Assembly: GCF_018130695.1 (NCBI RefSeq)
Contig: NZ_JAFCJX010000021.1
Location: 95,837-159,836, forward strand
Direction of reading: 5' to 3'
Source: Bradyrhizobium jicamae
GTDB taxonomy: Bacteria > Pseudomonadota > Alphaproteobacteria > Rhizobiales > Xanthobacteraceae
DNA length: 64,000 bases
Of the stretch, positions 36,974-45,885 are shown piece by piece. The notes under the pieces are model-generated. The model was not told the DNA's origin. It saw nothing but the letters and a program-made list of their open reading frames with translations, and did no database searches. The translations under genes and the position numbers were made by a program. The first letter of the stretch is position 1. Each line of letters starts with the position of its first letter.

Positions 36974-37696
36974 ATGGATATGAAGAAATATGCCGCCGAG
37001 GCTATCGGCACGTTTTGGCTCACATTCGCAGGCTGCGGCAGTGCAGTCATCGCAGCCGGATTCCCGGAGGTCGGAATCGGTCTCGTCGGGGTGTCGCTGG
37101 CGTTTGGCCTGAGCGTCGTCACCATGGCCTATTCGATCGGCCACATCTCCGGCTGCCATCTCAATCCAGCGGTCACTGTTGGCCTTGCCGCGGGCGGACG
37201 TTTTCCCGCAGGCCAGATCCTGCCCTACATCATCGCGCAGGTTGCCGGTGCGATCGTCGCCGCGGCGCTGCTCTATGTGATCGCGAATGGCGCGCCGGGT
37301 TTCGACGTCACCAAGGGCTTTGCCTCCAACGGCTATGATGCGCATTCGCCCGGGCAATACAGCATGGTTGTCTGCTTCATCACCGAGGTGGTGATGACCA
37401 TGATGTTCCTGTTCATCATCATGGGCGCGACCCATGGCAAGGCGCCGGCGGGATTCGCACCGCTCGCGATCGGGCTCGCGCTGGTGATGATCCATCTCGT
37501 CAGCATCCCCGTCACCAACACCTCGGTGAATCCGGCGCGCAGCACGGGCCCCGCGCTGTTCGTCGGCGGCTGGGCGATGGCGCAACTCTGGCTGTTCTGG
37601 GTGGCTCCGCTGATCGGCGGCGCGCTCGGCGGCGTCATCTATCGCTGGCTCAGCGAGGAGCCGAGCGGCATCGTCGCCGGCGTGAAGACCGCGTGA
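36974..37696 (+). CDS. aqpZ: Aquaporin Z
   Basis: AqpZ is a water channel of the inner membrane. The 240-residue protein has six membrane helices and both NPA half-helix motifs, HLNPAVTVGL and SVNPARSTGP. The arginine after the second NPA forms the selectivity filter. The narrow-filter residues and the AEAIGTFWLTFAGCGSAV start place it with AqpZ rather than with glycerol facilitators. The start at 36974 (MDMKKYAAEAIG) has GGGGAGAT upstream. It is convergent with purK, and the two share a terminator hairpin. Confidence 0.94.
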   Translation: MDMKKYAAEAIGTFWLTFAGCGSAVIAAGFPEVGIGLVGVSLAFGLSVVTMAYSIGHISGCHLNPAVTVGLAAGGRFPAGQILPYIIAQVAGAIVAAALLYVIANGAPGFDVTKGFASNGYDAHSPGQYSMVVCFITEVVMTMMFLFIIMGATHGKAPAGFAPLAIGLALVMIHLVSIPVTNTSVNPARSTGPALFVGGWAMAQLWLFWVAPLIGGALGGVIYRWLSEEPSGIVAGVKTA

Positions 37697-37700
37697 TCAA

Positions 37701-37735
37701 AACAAAAATGGGACCGCGATCAATCGCGGTCCCAT
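37701..37735 (-). terminator. Bidirectional terminator between aqpZ and purK
   Basis: A perfect 12-base-pair stem (37708-37719 with 37724-37735, loop TCAA) lies between the two convergent stops. On the minus strand it is followed by TTTTTGTTTTG, so it is a classic intrinsic terminator for purE-purK and can also stop the aqpZ transcript. Confidence 0.9.
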
Positions 37736-37766
37736 TCGTATCCGAAGGGATGAAGTGCGCCGCGCG

Positions 37767-38873
37767 CTAGCTCTTGATCGGCGGACGCACTTCGGTGACG
37801 TGGCCCATCTTGCGGCCGGGGCGCGGCGCGCCCTTGCCGTAGAGATGCACGGTCGCACCGGGCACGCTCAGCCAGTCGCCGTAGCTCAGGATGTCGTCGC
37901 CGATCAAATTGGTCATGGTGACGAGCTCGCCATGGCGCACCGGCTTGCCGAGCGGCCAGCCGGCGATGGCGCGGATGTGCTGCTCGAACTGCGACACCGA
38001 GGCGCCGTCGAGCGTCCAGTGGCCGGAATTGTGCACGCGCGGCGCAATCTCGTTGACCAGCACGGTCGGCCCGTTCTTGCCCGGCACCACGAATAATTCG
38101 ACTGCGAGCACGCCGACATAGTCGAGCGCGGTGGCGATCTTCTCCGCGATACCGCGGGCCTCTGCCGCCAGCGCATCCGAGATCGCGGCGGGCGCGCGCG
38201 AAAATTTCAGGATGTGGTCGCGGTGCTCGTTCTCGGTGACGTCGAAGCATTCGACCTCGCCGGTGGCCGAGCGTGCGGCGATGACGGAGATCTCGCGCTC
38301 GAACGGCACGAAGGCCTCCAGGATTGCCGATTTGGTGCCGAGGCTTTCCCAGACCTGCTCGAAATCGTCGCCCTCACGGATGATGGCCTGGCCCTTGCCG
38401 TCATAGCCGAAGCGGCGGGTCTTGATCACGGCGGGCAGGCCGATCTTGGCGATTGCCGTGCGCAGCGCGCCGACCGAGGTGACATCGGCATAGGCGGCGG
38501 TGCCAATGCCGAGCTTGCTGACGAAATCCTTTTCGATCAGCCGGTCCTGCGTGGTCTCGAGGATCTTTTGCGCAGGGATCACCGGGCGCCGCGCGGCCAG
38601 CACCATGGCGGTCGCCGCCGGCACGTTCTCGAATTCATAGGTAACGACCTGGACGTCGTTGGCGAACAGCTCCAGCGCCTCGACATCGGCATATTCCGCG
38701 CAGGTCGCGTGCTGCACGACGTCGAAGGCCGGCGAGTCAGGGTCCGGCGAGAACACCTGGCATCGCAGGCCGAGCCGCGCCGCCGCCATGGCCAGCATCC
38801 GGCCCAACTGTCCGCCGCCGAGAATTCCGATGGTGTCGCCCGGCTTCAGCTTCACCCGTGTCGAAGCTGTCAC
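37767..38873 (-). CDS. purK: N5-carboxyaminoimidazole ribonucleotide synthase PurK
   Basis: PurK uses ATP and bicarbonate to carboxylate aminoimidazole ribonucleotide in purine synthesis. The 368-residue ATP-grasp protein shows the N-terminal GDTIGILGGGQLGRMLAMAA, the ATP-grasp lysine region VIKTRRFGYDGKGQAII, the glutamate in AILEAFVPFEREISVI, and the late VNEIAPRVHNSGHWTLDG. Its start overlaps the purE stop by four bases (ATGA), so the pair is translationally coupled. Confidence 0.97.
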   Translation of the reverse strand: MTASTRVKLKPGDTIGILGGGQLGRMLAMAAARLGLRCQVFSPDPDSPAFDVVQHATCAEYADVEALELFANDVQVVTYEFENVPAATAMVLAARRPVIPAQKILETTQDRLIEKDFVSKLGIGTAAYADVTSVGALRTAIAKIGLPAVIKTRRFGYDGKGQAIIREGDDFEQVWESLGTKSAILEAFVPFEREISVIAARSATGEVECFDVTENEHRDHILKFSRAPAAISDALAAEARGIAEKIATALDYVGVLAVELFVVPGKNGPTVLVNEIAPRVHNSGHWTLDGASVSQFEQHIRAIAGWPLGKPVRHGELVTMTNLIGDDILSYGDWLSVPGATVHLYGKGAPRPGRKMGHVTEVRPPIKS

Positions 38874-39358
38874 GCCGATGTCTCCGGATGGTCCTTGACC
38901 GCATCGGTCTGCGCCTTGCGCCAGGCGGCGAGGCGTGTCGCCAATGCGGGATCGTTGAGGGCGAGCACGCTGGCGGCGAGCAGCGCCGCGTTGGTCGCGC
39001 CGGCCTTACCGATCGCGAGCGTGCCGACCGGGATGCCGGCCGGCATCTGCACGATCGAATAGAGCGAATCGACCCCGGACAGCGCCTTGGATTCCACGGG
39101 AACCCCGAACACCGGCAGTTCGGTCAGCGCCGCGGTCATGCCGGGCAGATGCGCGGCACCGCCGGCGCCGGCGATGATCACCTTGTGGCCGGCGGCCTTG
39201 GCGCCCTTGGCGAAGGCGTAGAGCCTATCAGGGGTGCGATGGGCGGAGACGATGCGGGTGTCGCAGGGGACACCCAGCGCAGCCAGCGTGTCGGCGGCGT
39301 GGCGCATGGTCTCCCAATCGGATTGGCTGCCCATGATGATGGCGATGGGGGCGGTCAT
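38870..39358 (-). CDS. purE: N5-carboxyaminoimidazole ribonucleotide mutase PurE
   Basis: PurE moves the carboxyl group made by PurK to C4, giving CAIR. The 162-residue protein has the substrate-binding MGSQSDW near the N-terminus, the catalytic-histidine segment RIVSAHRTPDRLY and the loop AGGAAHLPGMTAALT. Length and motifs match class I (bacterial) PurE. It is the first gene of the purE-purK operon. Confidence 0.97.
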   Translation of the reverse strand: MTAPIAIIMGSQSDWETMRHAADTLAALGVPCDTRIVSAHRTPDRLYAFAKGAKAAGHKVIIAGAGGAAHLPGMTAALTELPVFGVPVESKALSGVDSLYSIVQMPAGIPVGTLAIGKAGATNAALLAASVLALNDPALATRLAAWRKAQTDAVKDHPETSA

Positions 39359-39508
39359 GTCGTCAATTCTGTACGGGAATCCAGAAACATAGGCCGATTA
39401 TAGGGTCGGCCCGGGCGTCATCCAAGGCGTGGCAAGGAGTTCAGAATGGACTATCCTGTCTTGGTGAATCCCGGCAAGCCTTCATAGCAGGCCTCAACAA
39501 GGATGCGC

Positions 39509-40195
39509 ATGAAGAAGAAATCGAGGGCGGCCGCGTCAGGGGCTGCAAAACGGCAAAAAAGCGCCGCGGCGGTGCGCAAAACGGCCCCGCGCCGGCCTGG
39601 AACCGCGCCGGACACCCGCGCGACGGTGGCCTCCGACGACAAGGCGACGATTCGCCGGCTCAAGGCCCAACTGGCCCGGGCGCAGGCGCGGATCGAGGAA
39701 CTGCAGGCGGTCGCCGAGACCGATTTCCTGCTCGACATCCCGAACCGCCGGGGCTTCGAGCGCGAGCTCACCCGCGCGATCGCCTACATCAAGCGCTACC
39801 GCGCCAGTGGCGCGCTGATCGTGCTCGACGTCGATCGCCTCAAGCCGATCAACGATTCGTTCGGGCATGCCGCGGGCGATGAGGTGCTGAAGGCGATCGT
39901 TGCGACCGTCGCAGGCCAGGTGCGCGCCTCCGACGTGATCGGCCGGCTCGGCGGCGACGAGTTCGCGGTGCTGCTGTGGAATCTCAGCAAGACCGACGCG
40001 CGCGCCAAGGCGGCGACGCTGGAAGAGGCGATCGACCGCCTGACCTTCGTGTTTCGCGGCAGCAATGTCACCGCGGGTGCCTCCGCCGGCGTGGCGATCC
40101 TGGACGCGCATTCGGATCCCGACCGCGCGCTCGATGAGGCCGATCGCGCGATGTATGTGCGCAAGGCGCAGCGGCGTCACGAGACGCAGGGCTGA
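39509..40195 (+). CDS. GGDEF-domain diguanylate cyclase
   Basis: The 228-residue protein has a basic, low-complexity N-terminus (about 1-45), a short coiled coil (IRRLKAQLARAQARIEELQ), and a GGDEF domain (about 75-225) with DIPNRRGFERELTRA, LDVDRLKPINDSFGHAAGDE and an intact GGDEF at 148-152. It should make cyclic di-GMP from GTP. No RxxD inhibitory site lies just before the motif (the sequence there is VIGRLGGDEF). No sensor or membrane domain is present. The start at 39509 has AAGGA at five bases; an overlapping ATG at 39503 is inside that site. Confidence 0.9.
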   Translation: MKKKSRAAASGAAKRQKSAAAVRKTAPRRPGTAPDTRATVASDDKATIRRLKAQLARAQARIEELQAVAETDFLLDIPNRRGFERELTRAIAYIKRYRASGALIVLDVDRLKPINDSFGHAAGDEVLKAIVATVAGQVRASDVIGRLGGDEFAVLLWNLSKTDARAKAATLEEAIDRLTFVFRGSNVTAGASAGVAILDAHSDPDRALDEADRAMYVRKAQRRHETQG

Positions 40196-40211
40196 AATCG
40201 GTCTTTTATTT

Positions 40212-40307
40212 GAGCATGATCTCCGCGCAAACGCCTTCGGCGTTTGTCGCGAGGGAAAACCGCTTCACACTTTGCGCTGACGCGGCCCTTCGGGTCCGGA
40301 TCACGCT
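40212..40307. repeat. Rhizobial intergenic palindromic element
   Basis: The element begins AGCATGATC and ends GATCACGCT, near-perfect inverted ends. Inside are two compact hairpins, AAACGCCTTCGGCGTTT and GGCCCTTCGGGTCC. GAGCATGATC...GGATCATGC-type palindromes recur between genes in Bradyrhizobium and relatives. Here it fills the gap between two convergent genes and ends within the stop codon region of the second. Confidence 0.6.
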
Positions 40308-40555
40308 TAGAGGCTGCTCAGATCCGGCACATTGCCGAACGAGCGGAGCAGCTTGGCGTCACCGAACTCGCCGATCATGGGGTCGCCGGTGCGGCTGAAC
40401 GCGACTGCGCCGATGCTGCCGGGCATGCGCGCCATCGTCTCGGCGCGGCGCAGTGCCGTGGTCGAGCTCTGGCATTCCTCCGCATTGCCGGCGACCGGCG
40501 CGCCGTCTTCATCCAGTGTGAAAGGCAGTGCCACGTAGTAAGTGACATCGGCCAT
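40307..40555 (-). CDS. Small conserved hypothetical protein (82 residues)
   Basis: The protein reads MADVTYYVALPFTLDEDGAP and ends GEFGDAKLLRSFGNVPDLSS plus one residue. No named domain is recognised. Coding is supported by GAGGAGGACGAC immediately before the ATG and by even codon use. It has no membrane segment. It lies 20 bases after a second small gene on the same strand, so they probably form a two-gene operon. Confidence 0.75.
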   Translation of the reverse strand: MADVTYYVALPFTLDEDGAPVAGNAEECQSSTTALRRAETMARMPGSIGAVAFSRTGDPMIGEFGDAKLLRSFGNVPDLSSL

Positions 40556-40575
40556 GTCGTCCTCCTCAGGGGTGA

Positions 40576-40785
40576 TCAGGCGGCGTCGCTCGCCGCCTGC
40601 GCGCGCGCGGGCACGCAGCCGGCCGATATCGCGGCCTGCAGTTCCTCAAGCTCGGTTTCGAGATATTCGTTCGCCATGATCAGCGCCTTGATGGTCGAAC
40701 GCAGATTGCCGTCGCACATCGCGATCGCCTGGTCGCAGGCCTGCTCGTAGCGGCTGTTGTCGGACAGCGATGACGGTGCGGACAT
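40576..40785 (-). CDS. Small conserved hypothetical protein (69 residues)
   Basis: The protein begins MSAPSSLSDNSRYEQACDQA and continues IAMCDGNLRSTIKALIMANE with YLETELEELQAAIS, largely helical with two cysteines. I do not recognise a named family. AAGGGAG precedes the ATG at 40785; another in-frame ATG at 40824 has GAGAGAAC before it and would add 13 residues. It is followed by the 82-residue gene in a probable operon. Confidence 0.72.
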   Translation of the reverse strand: MSAPSSLSDNSRYEQACDQAIAMCDGNLRSTIKALIMANEYLETELEELQAAISAGCVPARAQAASDAA

Positions 40786-40981
40786 GGCAGGCTCCCTTAC
40801 TTTTTCTGGCGGCTGAGAGGTCATGTTCTCTCTTTGTTCTTTTGGAGTCAAGGGCTGAAAATCAGGCTCGCGCACCGCTTGCCGGGAATGTGAACGCACC
40901 GGCTGTTGTGGATGACGGGGAAAAACGTCCGATCGGGCGCGGCCGCGTTCAGCCGGGCCGCGGTGAACGCACGCGCAAATT

Positions 40982-41188
40982 TCACGCGATGATGTCGGGC
41001 GTGATCTGGTCTTCGATGAAGGCGATGCGGTCGCGCAGCTGCAGCTTCCGCTTCTTCAAACGTTGCACCATCAGCAAATCCGGCGCCGGCGACTGATGCA
41101 GCGCGTCGATCGCCGCGTCGAGATCGCGGTGCTCTTGTTGCAGCCGCGCGAGTTCGGCGAGAAGTTCGCGCTCATCCTGGTCGTTCAT
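40982..41188 (-). CDS. DUF465 (YdcH-like) small coiled-coil protein
   Basis: The 68-residue protein is helical throughout: ELLAELARLQQEHRDLDAAI then LMVQRLKKRKLQLRDRIAFI and EDQI. This is the two-helix hairpin of DUF465/YdcH, with the conserved LKKRKLxLRDxI segment. Function is unknown. A second, shorter member lies 250 bases away on the opposite strand. No strong ribosome-binding site is visible before the ATG. Confidence 0.87.
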   Translation of the reverse strand: MNDQDERELLAELARLQQEHRDLDAAIDALHQSPAPDLLMVQRLKKRKLQLRDRIAFIEDQITPDIIA

Positions 41189-41437
41189 GGTGTACGTTAA
41201 CTAAAAGCACGGTGAGGTTGTGGCGGCCGGGCGGCCGCCATTTCCCGCGAAATATCGTCCCTGAACGCGCGCTGCGCAAGCTGGACTGGTTCCATAGTCA
41301 CGATTGGTTACAGATAACTTCGAAAACATGAGCGCGACATTTTACCGATACCCATCGACAGATTCGCTGGCTTGTGTACACTCCTTTGTCCCCGTCGAAA
41401 TCGAATCTGAGGTTTAATCCACCGAGGAGAATGCGGC

Positions 41438-41623
41438 ATGGCAATACAGGCGCATCTGGTCGAACTGGAACGCAAGCACAAAATACTGGAAAACGAACTG
41501 CACGAAGCACTCGTGCACCCCTCCGTAGACGACCTGCACATCTGCGAGTTGAAGCGCCGCAAGTTGATGGTCAAGGATGAGATCGAGCGGTTGAGAAATT
41601 CCGCGGACGATACTCTCCACTAG
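41438..41623 (+). CDS. DUF465 (YdcH-like) small coiled-coil protein, second copy
   Basis: The 61-residue protein reads HLVELERKHKILENELHEAL then HICELKRRKLMVKDEIERL, again the DUF465 two-helix pattern with conserved LKRRKLxxKDEI. GAGGAGAATG precedes the ATG. It is divergent from the 68-residue member, with which it shares the second helix but not the first, so they are distant paralogues rather than a recent duplication. Confidence 0.88.
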   Translation: MAIQAHLVELERKHKILENELHEALVHPSVDDLHICELKRRKLMVKDEIERLRNSADDTLH

Positions 41624-41668
41624 TCAGTCCCCCCGTCGAGTTTTCGTAAAGCCAAGTCTTTCGTCGTC

Positions 41669-41692
41669 GGATGGGCGCTGATGCGCTCATCC
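41669..41692. terminator. Hairpin between the second DUF465 gene and the oxidoreductase gene
   Basis: GGATGGGCGC pairs with GCGCTCATCC with one bulge or mismatch around loop TGAT. It lies between two convergent stops and may end transcripts from both sides. No U-tract is evident. Confidence 0.4.
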
Positions 41693-41715
41693 GCAGAAGG
41701 ACTTGTTGCTCGTGC

Positions 41716-42831
41716 TCAGAGCTGGGCCAGATCGCCGACATGATCGGCGATCGCCAGCGATGACGTCAGGCCCGGGGACTCAATTCCAAACAGATTGATC
41801 AGGCCGTTCACGCCGTGATCGTGCGCGCCCTGGATCATGAAATCCTGGGTCGCCACCGCGGGCGGCACGATCTTCGGGCGGATGCCGGAATAGCTCGGCA
41901 TCAACGCGCCGTCGGGCAGTGTCGGCCAGTATTTCCGGATCGCCGGATAGAACCGCTCGGATCGCGCCGGGTCGACGGCATAGTCGATATGATCGATCCA
42001 TTCGACATCGGGCCCGAACCGCGCCTGGCCGGCCATGTCGAGCGTGAGATGCACGCCGAGCCCGCCGGGCTCCGGCACCGGGTAGATCAGTCGCGAGAAC
42101 GGTGCCCGCGCGCTGCAGCTGAAGTAATTTCCCTTGGCGAGATAGGCCGTTGGAATGAGCTCGATTGGCATCCCGTCGATCTGTCGCGCCGCCGCCGGCG
42201 CGTTCAATCCTGCGGCATTGATCAGGAGATCGCAGGCCAGCGTCATCGGTGTTTCGCCGCCGGCCTCGATCTCGAAGCGGCCGCCGGTCGCCTTGCCGGT
42301 CACCTTGGCGTGCAGCAGCGGCGTGTGGAATGCGAACGCCGCGCCGGCCGCTTCCGCATCGCCGCGCAGCGCCAGCATGTAGGCGTGGCTGTCGATGATC
42401 CCGGTTGATGGCGACAGCAGCGCCGCGTCGCAATTCAGCGCCGGCTCCAGTGCCCGCGCGGCCTCGCCCGACAGCAACTGCATGTCGTCGACGCCATTGG
42501 CCTCGGCATGCGCGCGGATCGATTGCAGCTTCTCGGTTTCCTTACGTGTGGTCGCGACGATCAGCTTGCCGCAATTCTTGTGCGGGATGCCGTGCTCGGC
42601 GCAATAGCGGTACAGCATCCGCTTGCCGCTGACACACATCCGCGCCATCAGGCTGCCGGCGCGATAGTAGATCCCGGCGTGGATCACCTCGCTGTTGCGC
42701 GACGAGGTCACGGTGCCGATGCCTTCGGCCTCCTCCAGCACGATCACCTCGCGCCCGGCCTGGGCCAGCCGCCTTGCCACCGCAAGCCCGATCACGCCTG
42801 CGCCGACGATCACACAATCAACCCTGTCCAT
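41716..42831 (-). CDS. lhgO: L-2-hydroxyglutarate oxidase-like FAD-dependent oxidoreductase
   Basis: The 371-residue flavoprotein starts with the FAD Rossmann motif VIVGAGVIGLAVARRLAQAG and then SSRNSEVIHAGIYYRAGSL, the hallmark of the LhgO/L2HGDH branch of the DAO family. The C-terminal YSGIRPKI and FLIQ-like stretch complete FAD binding. These enzymes oxidise L-2-hydroxyglutarate to 2-oxoglutarate, passing electrons to quinones or oxygen. It is about 50 residues shorter than the E. coli enzyme, so a different 2-hydroxy acid substrate is possible. It is monocistronic. Confidence 0.83.
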   Translation of the reverse strand: MDRVDCVIVGAGVIGLAVARRLAQAGREVIVLEEAEGIGTVTSSRNSEVIHAGIYYRAGSLMARMCVSGKRMLYRYCAEHGIPHKNCGKLIVATTRKETEKLQSIRAHAEANGVDDMQLLSGEAARALEPALNCDAALLSPSTGIIDSHAYMLALRGDAEAAGAAFAFHTPLLHAKVTGKATGGRFEIEAGGETPMTLACDLLINAAGLNAPAAARQIDGMPIELIPTAYLAKGNYFSCSARAPFSRLIYPVPEPGGLGVHLTLDMAGQARFGPDVEWIDHIDYAVDPARSERFYPAIRKYWPTLPDGALMPSYSGIRPKIVPPAVATQDFMIQGAHDHGVNGLINLFGIESPGLTSSLAIADHVGDLAQL

Positions 42832-43088
42832 CGTGTCCTTCAGAGTGCCGATTTGGGCGCCGCACGGCCACGCCGTTGCGCGTATTTTTCATTGTTCGGT
42901 TCCGGAATCCATCCCGGCAAGTGATTGGACGGCCTCAACTTAGTGCAAAGGTCGTGCCCCGTTAGTGGACCATTAATCATGTCAGGGCAATTGCCATAAA
43001 TTAAGTCACATTTTCCAGTTGCAGCGGTGTGCGTTTACCCGATCCAAACCGCCGAAGTCCGACACTCCGGCCGGAAATCCGCGGGTGA

Positions 43089-45779
43089 ATGATGGCTGGC
43101 AAGAATTGGCAGGCAGGCGGGACGACTTCGATTCCGGCAAAGGCCGTGCTGTGCCTTTTCGCCGTCGTCGCGCCGTGCGGATTCGCCTTCGCCGCATCCG
43201 GCGGTTTTGCGCCGTCGACCTATCTCGGTGACCTCGATCCTCACATGGTCTGGGAGCTCCTGATCGGTGGCATCGCGGCCGCATCCTTCCTCGGCGCGGT
43301 CGGGCTCTGGGTGCTGTCGTCGCTGCGCAAGGTCAAGCGCGCGCAGCTGCGCCGCAACGCCTTCATCTCGTCCGCGCTCAACCACCTCAACCAGGGCGTG
43401 GTGATGACCGACCCGAAGGGCCGGATCATCTTCTGCAACGATCGCTATCTCGACATCTACGGGCTGTCGCGCGCCGACGTGCCGCGCAACATGAACCGCG
43501 AGGAGCTGCTCGAATTGCGCCGCCAGCGCAGCGCGCTCGATCTCAGCGACGATGAATTCTTCGCCAGGGCCGCGACCGCGGAAGGGCTGGTCACCGAGCT
43601 GCCGAACGGGAAGTCGGTGCTGGTGAAATATTTCGCGCTGCCGAACGGCGGCTCGGTCGCGACGCATCTGGACTGCACCGACCAGCGCCAGCTGTCGCGC
43701 AAGCTCGCCTCGACCACGCAATTCCTGGAATCGGTGCTTGACAACGTGCCGGTCTGTGTCGCCGCCAAGAATATCGAGGACGGCCGCTACATCTTCGCCA
43801 ACCGCGCCTTCGAGCGCTTTTCCCGCTTCTCCCGCGACCATATCGTCGGCAAGCACGCCGACGAGATATTCCGTCCCGAAACGGCGGCCAGCATCGCCGC
43901 CGCGGATCGCGCCGCGCTGGAGACGCCGCAGGGCTATCACCGCAGCGAATTCTTCGTCGAGCGCGGTTCGGAGAAGCGCATCCTCGCCTCCAACCGCGTT
44001 GTCGCGCGCAACGAGGCCGGTGATCCCGAATTCCTGATCGCGTTGTTCGAGGATGTCACCGACCGCCGCGCGCTGTCGCGCGAGCTCGAGAACAACAAGA
44101 AATTCCTCGAGCTCGTCGTCGACAACATCCCGGTCGCGCTGATCGTCGAACGCGTCAAGGACGGCCGCTATCTGCTCGCCAACCGCAGCGCCGAAACCAT
44201 CCTCAACCGCCGCCGCGAGGACGCCACCGGGCTGACCGCCTCCGACATCTTCAATCCGCGCGAAGCCAAGCTGATCATCGCGCGCGACGAAGCGGCGCTA
44301 CGCAAGCGCAGCATGGTCGCGGAAGAGCATCCGATCTCGACCAAGGACGGCCTGCGGTTGTTCCTGACCCGCCGCATGACCGTGCTCGACGATTCCGGCG
44401 AGCCGCAATATCTGATCAAGACCCATGAAGACGTCACCGACCGGCGCCAGACCGAGTCGCGGATGGCGCACATGGCCTATCATGACGGCCTGACCGATCT
44501 GCCGAACCGCGCCGCCTTCCTCCAGGCGCTGACCCAGATGATCGAGGCCTGCGCCGGCACCGACGAGGAATTCGCGGTGCTGTGCATCGACCTCGACGGG
44601 CTGAAAGAGATCAACGACGTGTTCGGCCACGCGATGGGCGACAAGGTGTTGGTCGAGGTCGCCCAGCGGCTGCAGTCGGTCGCCCGCGGCGGTGTGGTTG
44701 CACGGCTGTCCGGTGACGAATTCGGCCTGATCATCGACGGCAAGCAGCCGGCCGCCGGCATCGCGCTTGCCGAGCAGGCCGCCGAGGCGCTCGGCCGCGA
44801 ATTCCCGATCGACGGCAAGTCGGTGCGCACCGGCGCCACCACCGGCATCTCGGTGTTCCCGCATAACGGCTCGGACGCCGCCTCGCTGCTCGCCAATGCC
44901 GGCGCTGCGCTGTTCCGCGCCAAGGCGAAGTCGCGCGGCACGATTTCGATCTACGAGCCGGACATGGATCAGCAGATCCGCGACCGCCGCGTGCTGCATC
45001 AGGAGCTTTCAGTCGCGATCAAGAACGGCGAATTGTCGCTCTATTATCAGCCGCAGGCGGCCTCCGGCGCCACCGTGGCCGAGAGCGAGGTGATCGGCTT
45101 CGAGGCGCTGGCGCGCTGGCATCATCCGGTGCGCGGTTTCGTGCCGCCGGGCGATTTCATTCCGCTCGCGGAAGAGAGCGGCCTGATCGTCGAGATGGGC
45201 GAGTGGATCCTGCGCGAGGCCTGCCGCGAGGCCGCGTCCTGGAGCGCGCCGCTGCAGGTCGCCGTCAACCTGTCGCCCGCGCAGTTCACCCATGGCGACC
45301 TCGTCGGCCTCGTGCACTCGATCCTGCTGGAAACCGGCCTGTCGCCCGACCGCCTCGAGCTCGAAATCACCGAGGGTGTGCTGATCGAGGACCTCGATCG
45401 CGGCCTCGCGCTGTTGCGCCGGCTGAAGGCGCTCGGCGTCCGCATCTCGATGGACGATTTCGGCAGCGGCTATTCGTCGCTGAGCTATCTGCAGGCGTTC
45501 CCGTTCGACAAGATCAAGATCGACCGTGCCTTCGTCATCAATCTCGGCCGCAACCCGCAATCTGCCGCGATCGTGCGCGCGGTGATCGATCTCGGCCATG
45601 GCCTGGAGATGTCGATCGTCGCCGAGGGCGTCGAGACCGAGGCACAATTGTCCTTCCTGGCCGAGGAGGGCTGCGATGCCGTGCAGGGCTATCTGATCGG
45701 CCGGCCGGCGCCGATCGCGCAGTTCGCCGCGCTCGTCGGCGGCAGCCCGCTTGCGGACACCGTGCGCAAGGTCGGGTAA
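43089..45779 (+). CDS. PAS-GGDEF-EAL membrane signalling protein
   Basis: The 896-residue protein has two N-terminal membrane segments (about 17-39 and 56-78). Three PAS-like domains follow (about 95-205, 215-330, 335-455), the first resembling PAS_7. The GGDEF domain (about 465-625) has a degenerate active-site SGDEF at 541-545 in place of GGDEF. The EAL domain (about 640-885) has an intact EAL at 672-674 and DDFGSGYSSLSYL. This predicts a cyclic di-GMP phosphodiesterase whose GGDEF may be regulatory or partly active. Serine at the first position is tolerated in some active cyclases, so loss of activity is not certain. Confidence 0.93.
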   Translation: MMAGKNWQAGGTTSIPAKAVLCLFAVVAPCGFAFAASGGFAPSTYLGDLDPHMVWELLIGGIAAASFLGAVGLWVLSSLRKVKRAQLRRNAFISSALNHLNQGVVMTDPKGRIIFCNDRYLDIYGLSRADVPRNMNREELLELRRQRSALDLSDDEFFARAATAEGLVTELPNGKSVLVKYFALPNGGSVATHLDCTDQRQLSRKLASTTQFLESVLDNVPVCVAAKNIEDGRYIFANRAFERFSRFSRDHIVGKHADEIFRPETAASIAAADRAALETPQGYHRSEFFVERGSEKRILASNRVVARNEAGDPEFLIALFEDVTDRRALSRELENNKKFLELVVDNIPVALIVERVKDGRYLLANRSAETILNRRREDATGLTASDIFNPREAKLIIARDEAALRKRSMVAEEHPISTKDGLRLFLTRRMTVLDDSGEPQYLIKTHEDVTDRRQTESRMAHMAYHDGLTDLPNRAAFLQALTQMIEACAGTDEEFAVLCIDLDGLKEINDVFGHAMGDKVLVEVAQRLQSVARGGVVARLSGDEFGLIIDGKQPAAGIALAEQAAEALGREFPIDGKSVRTGATTGISVFPHNGSDAASLLANAGAALFRAKAKSRGTISIYEPDMDQQIRDRRVLHQELSVAIKNGELSLYYQPQAASGATVAESEVIGFEALARWHHPVRGFVPPGDFIPLAEESGLIVEMGEWILREACREAASWSAPLQVAVNLSPAQFTHGDLVGLVHSILLETGLSPDRLELEITEGVLIEDLDRGLALLRRLKALGVRISMDDFGSGYSSLSYLQAFPFDKIKIDRAFVINLGRNPQSAAIVRAVIDLGHGLEMSIVAEGVETEAQLSFLAEEGCDAVQGYLIGRPAPIAQFAALVGGSPLADTVRKVG

Positions 45780-45885
45780 GCGGGTCTCACCTTCGGACCG
45801 GATCGCCGGCCGAGCTTGCCATCGCTGGTACGTGCGGGTACCGTCAAGCCGTCCGATCATTTCAACCGGAAAGGAGGGCTGCGTC

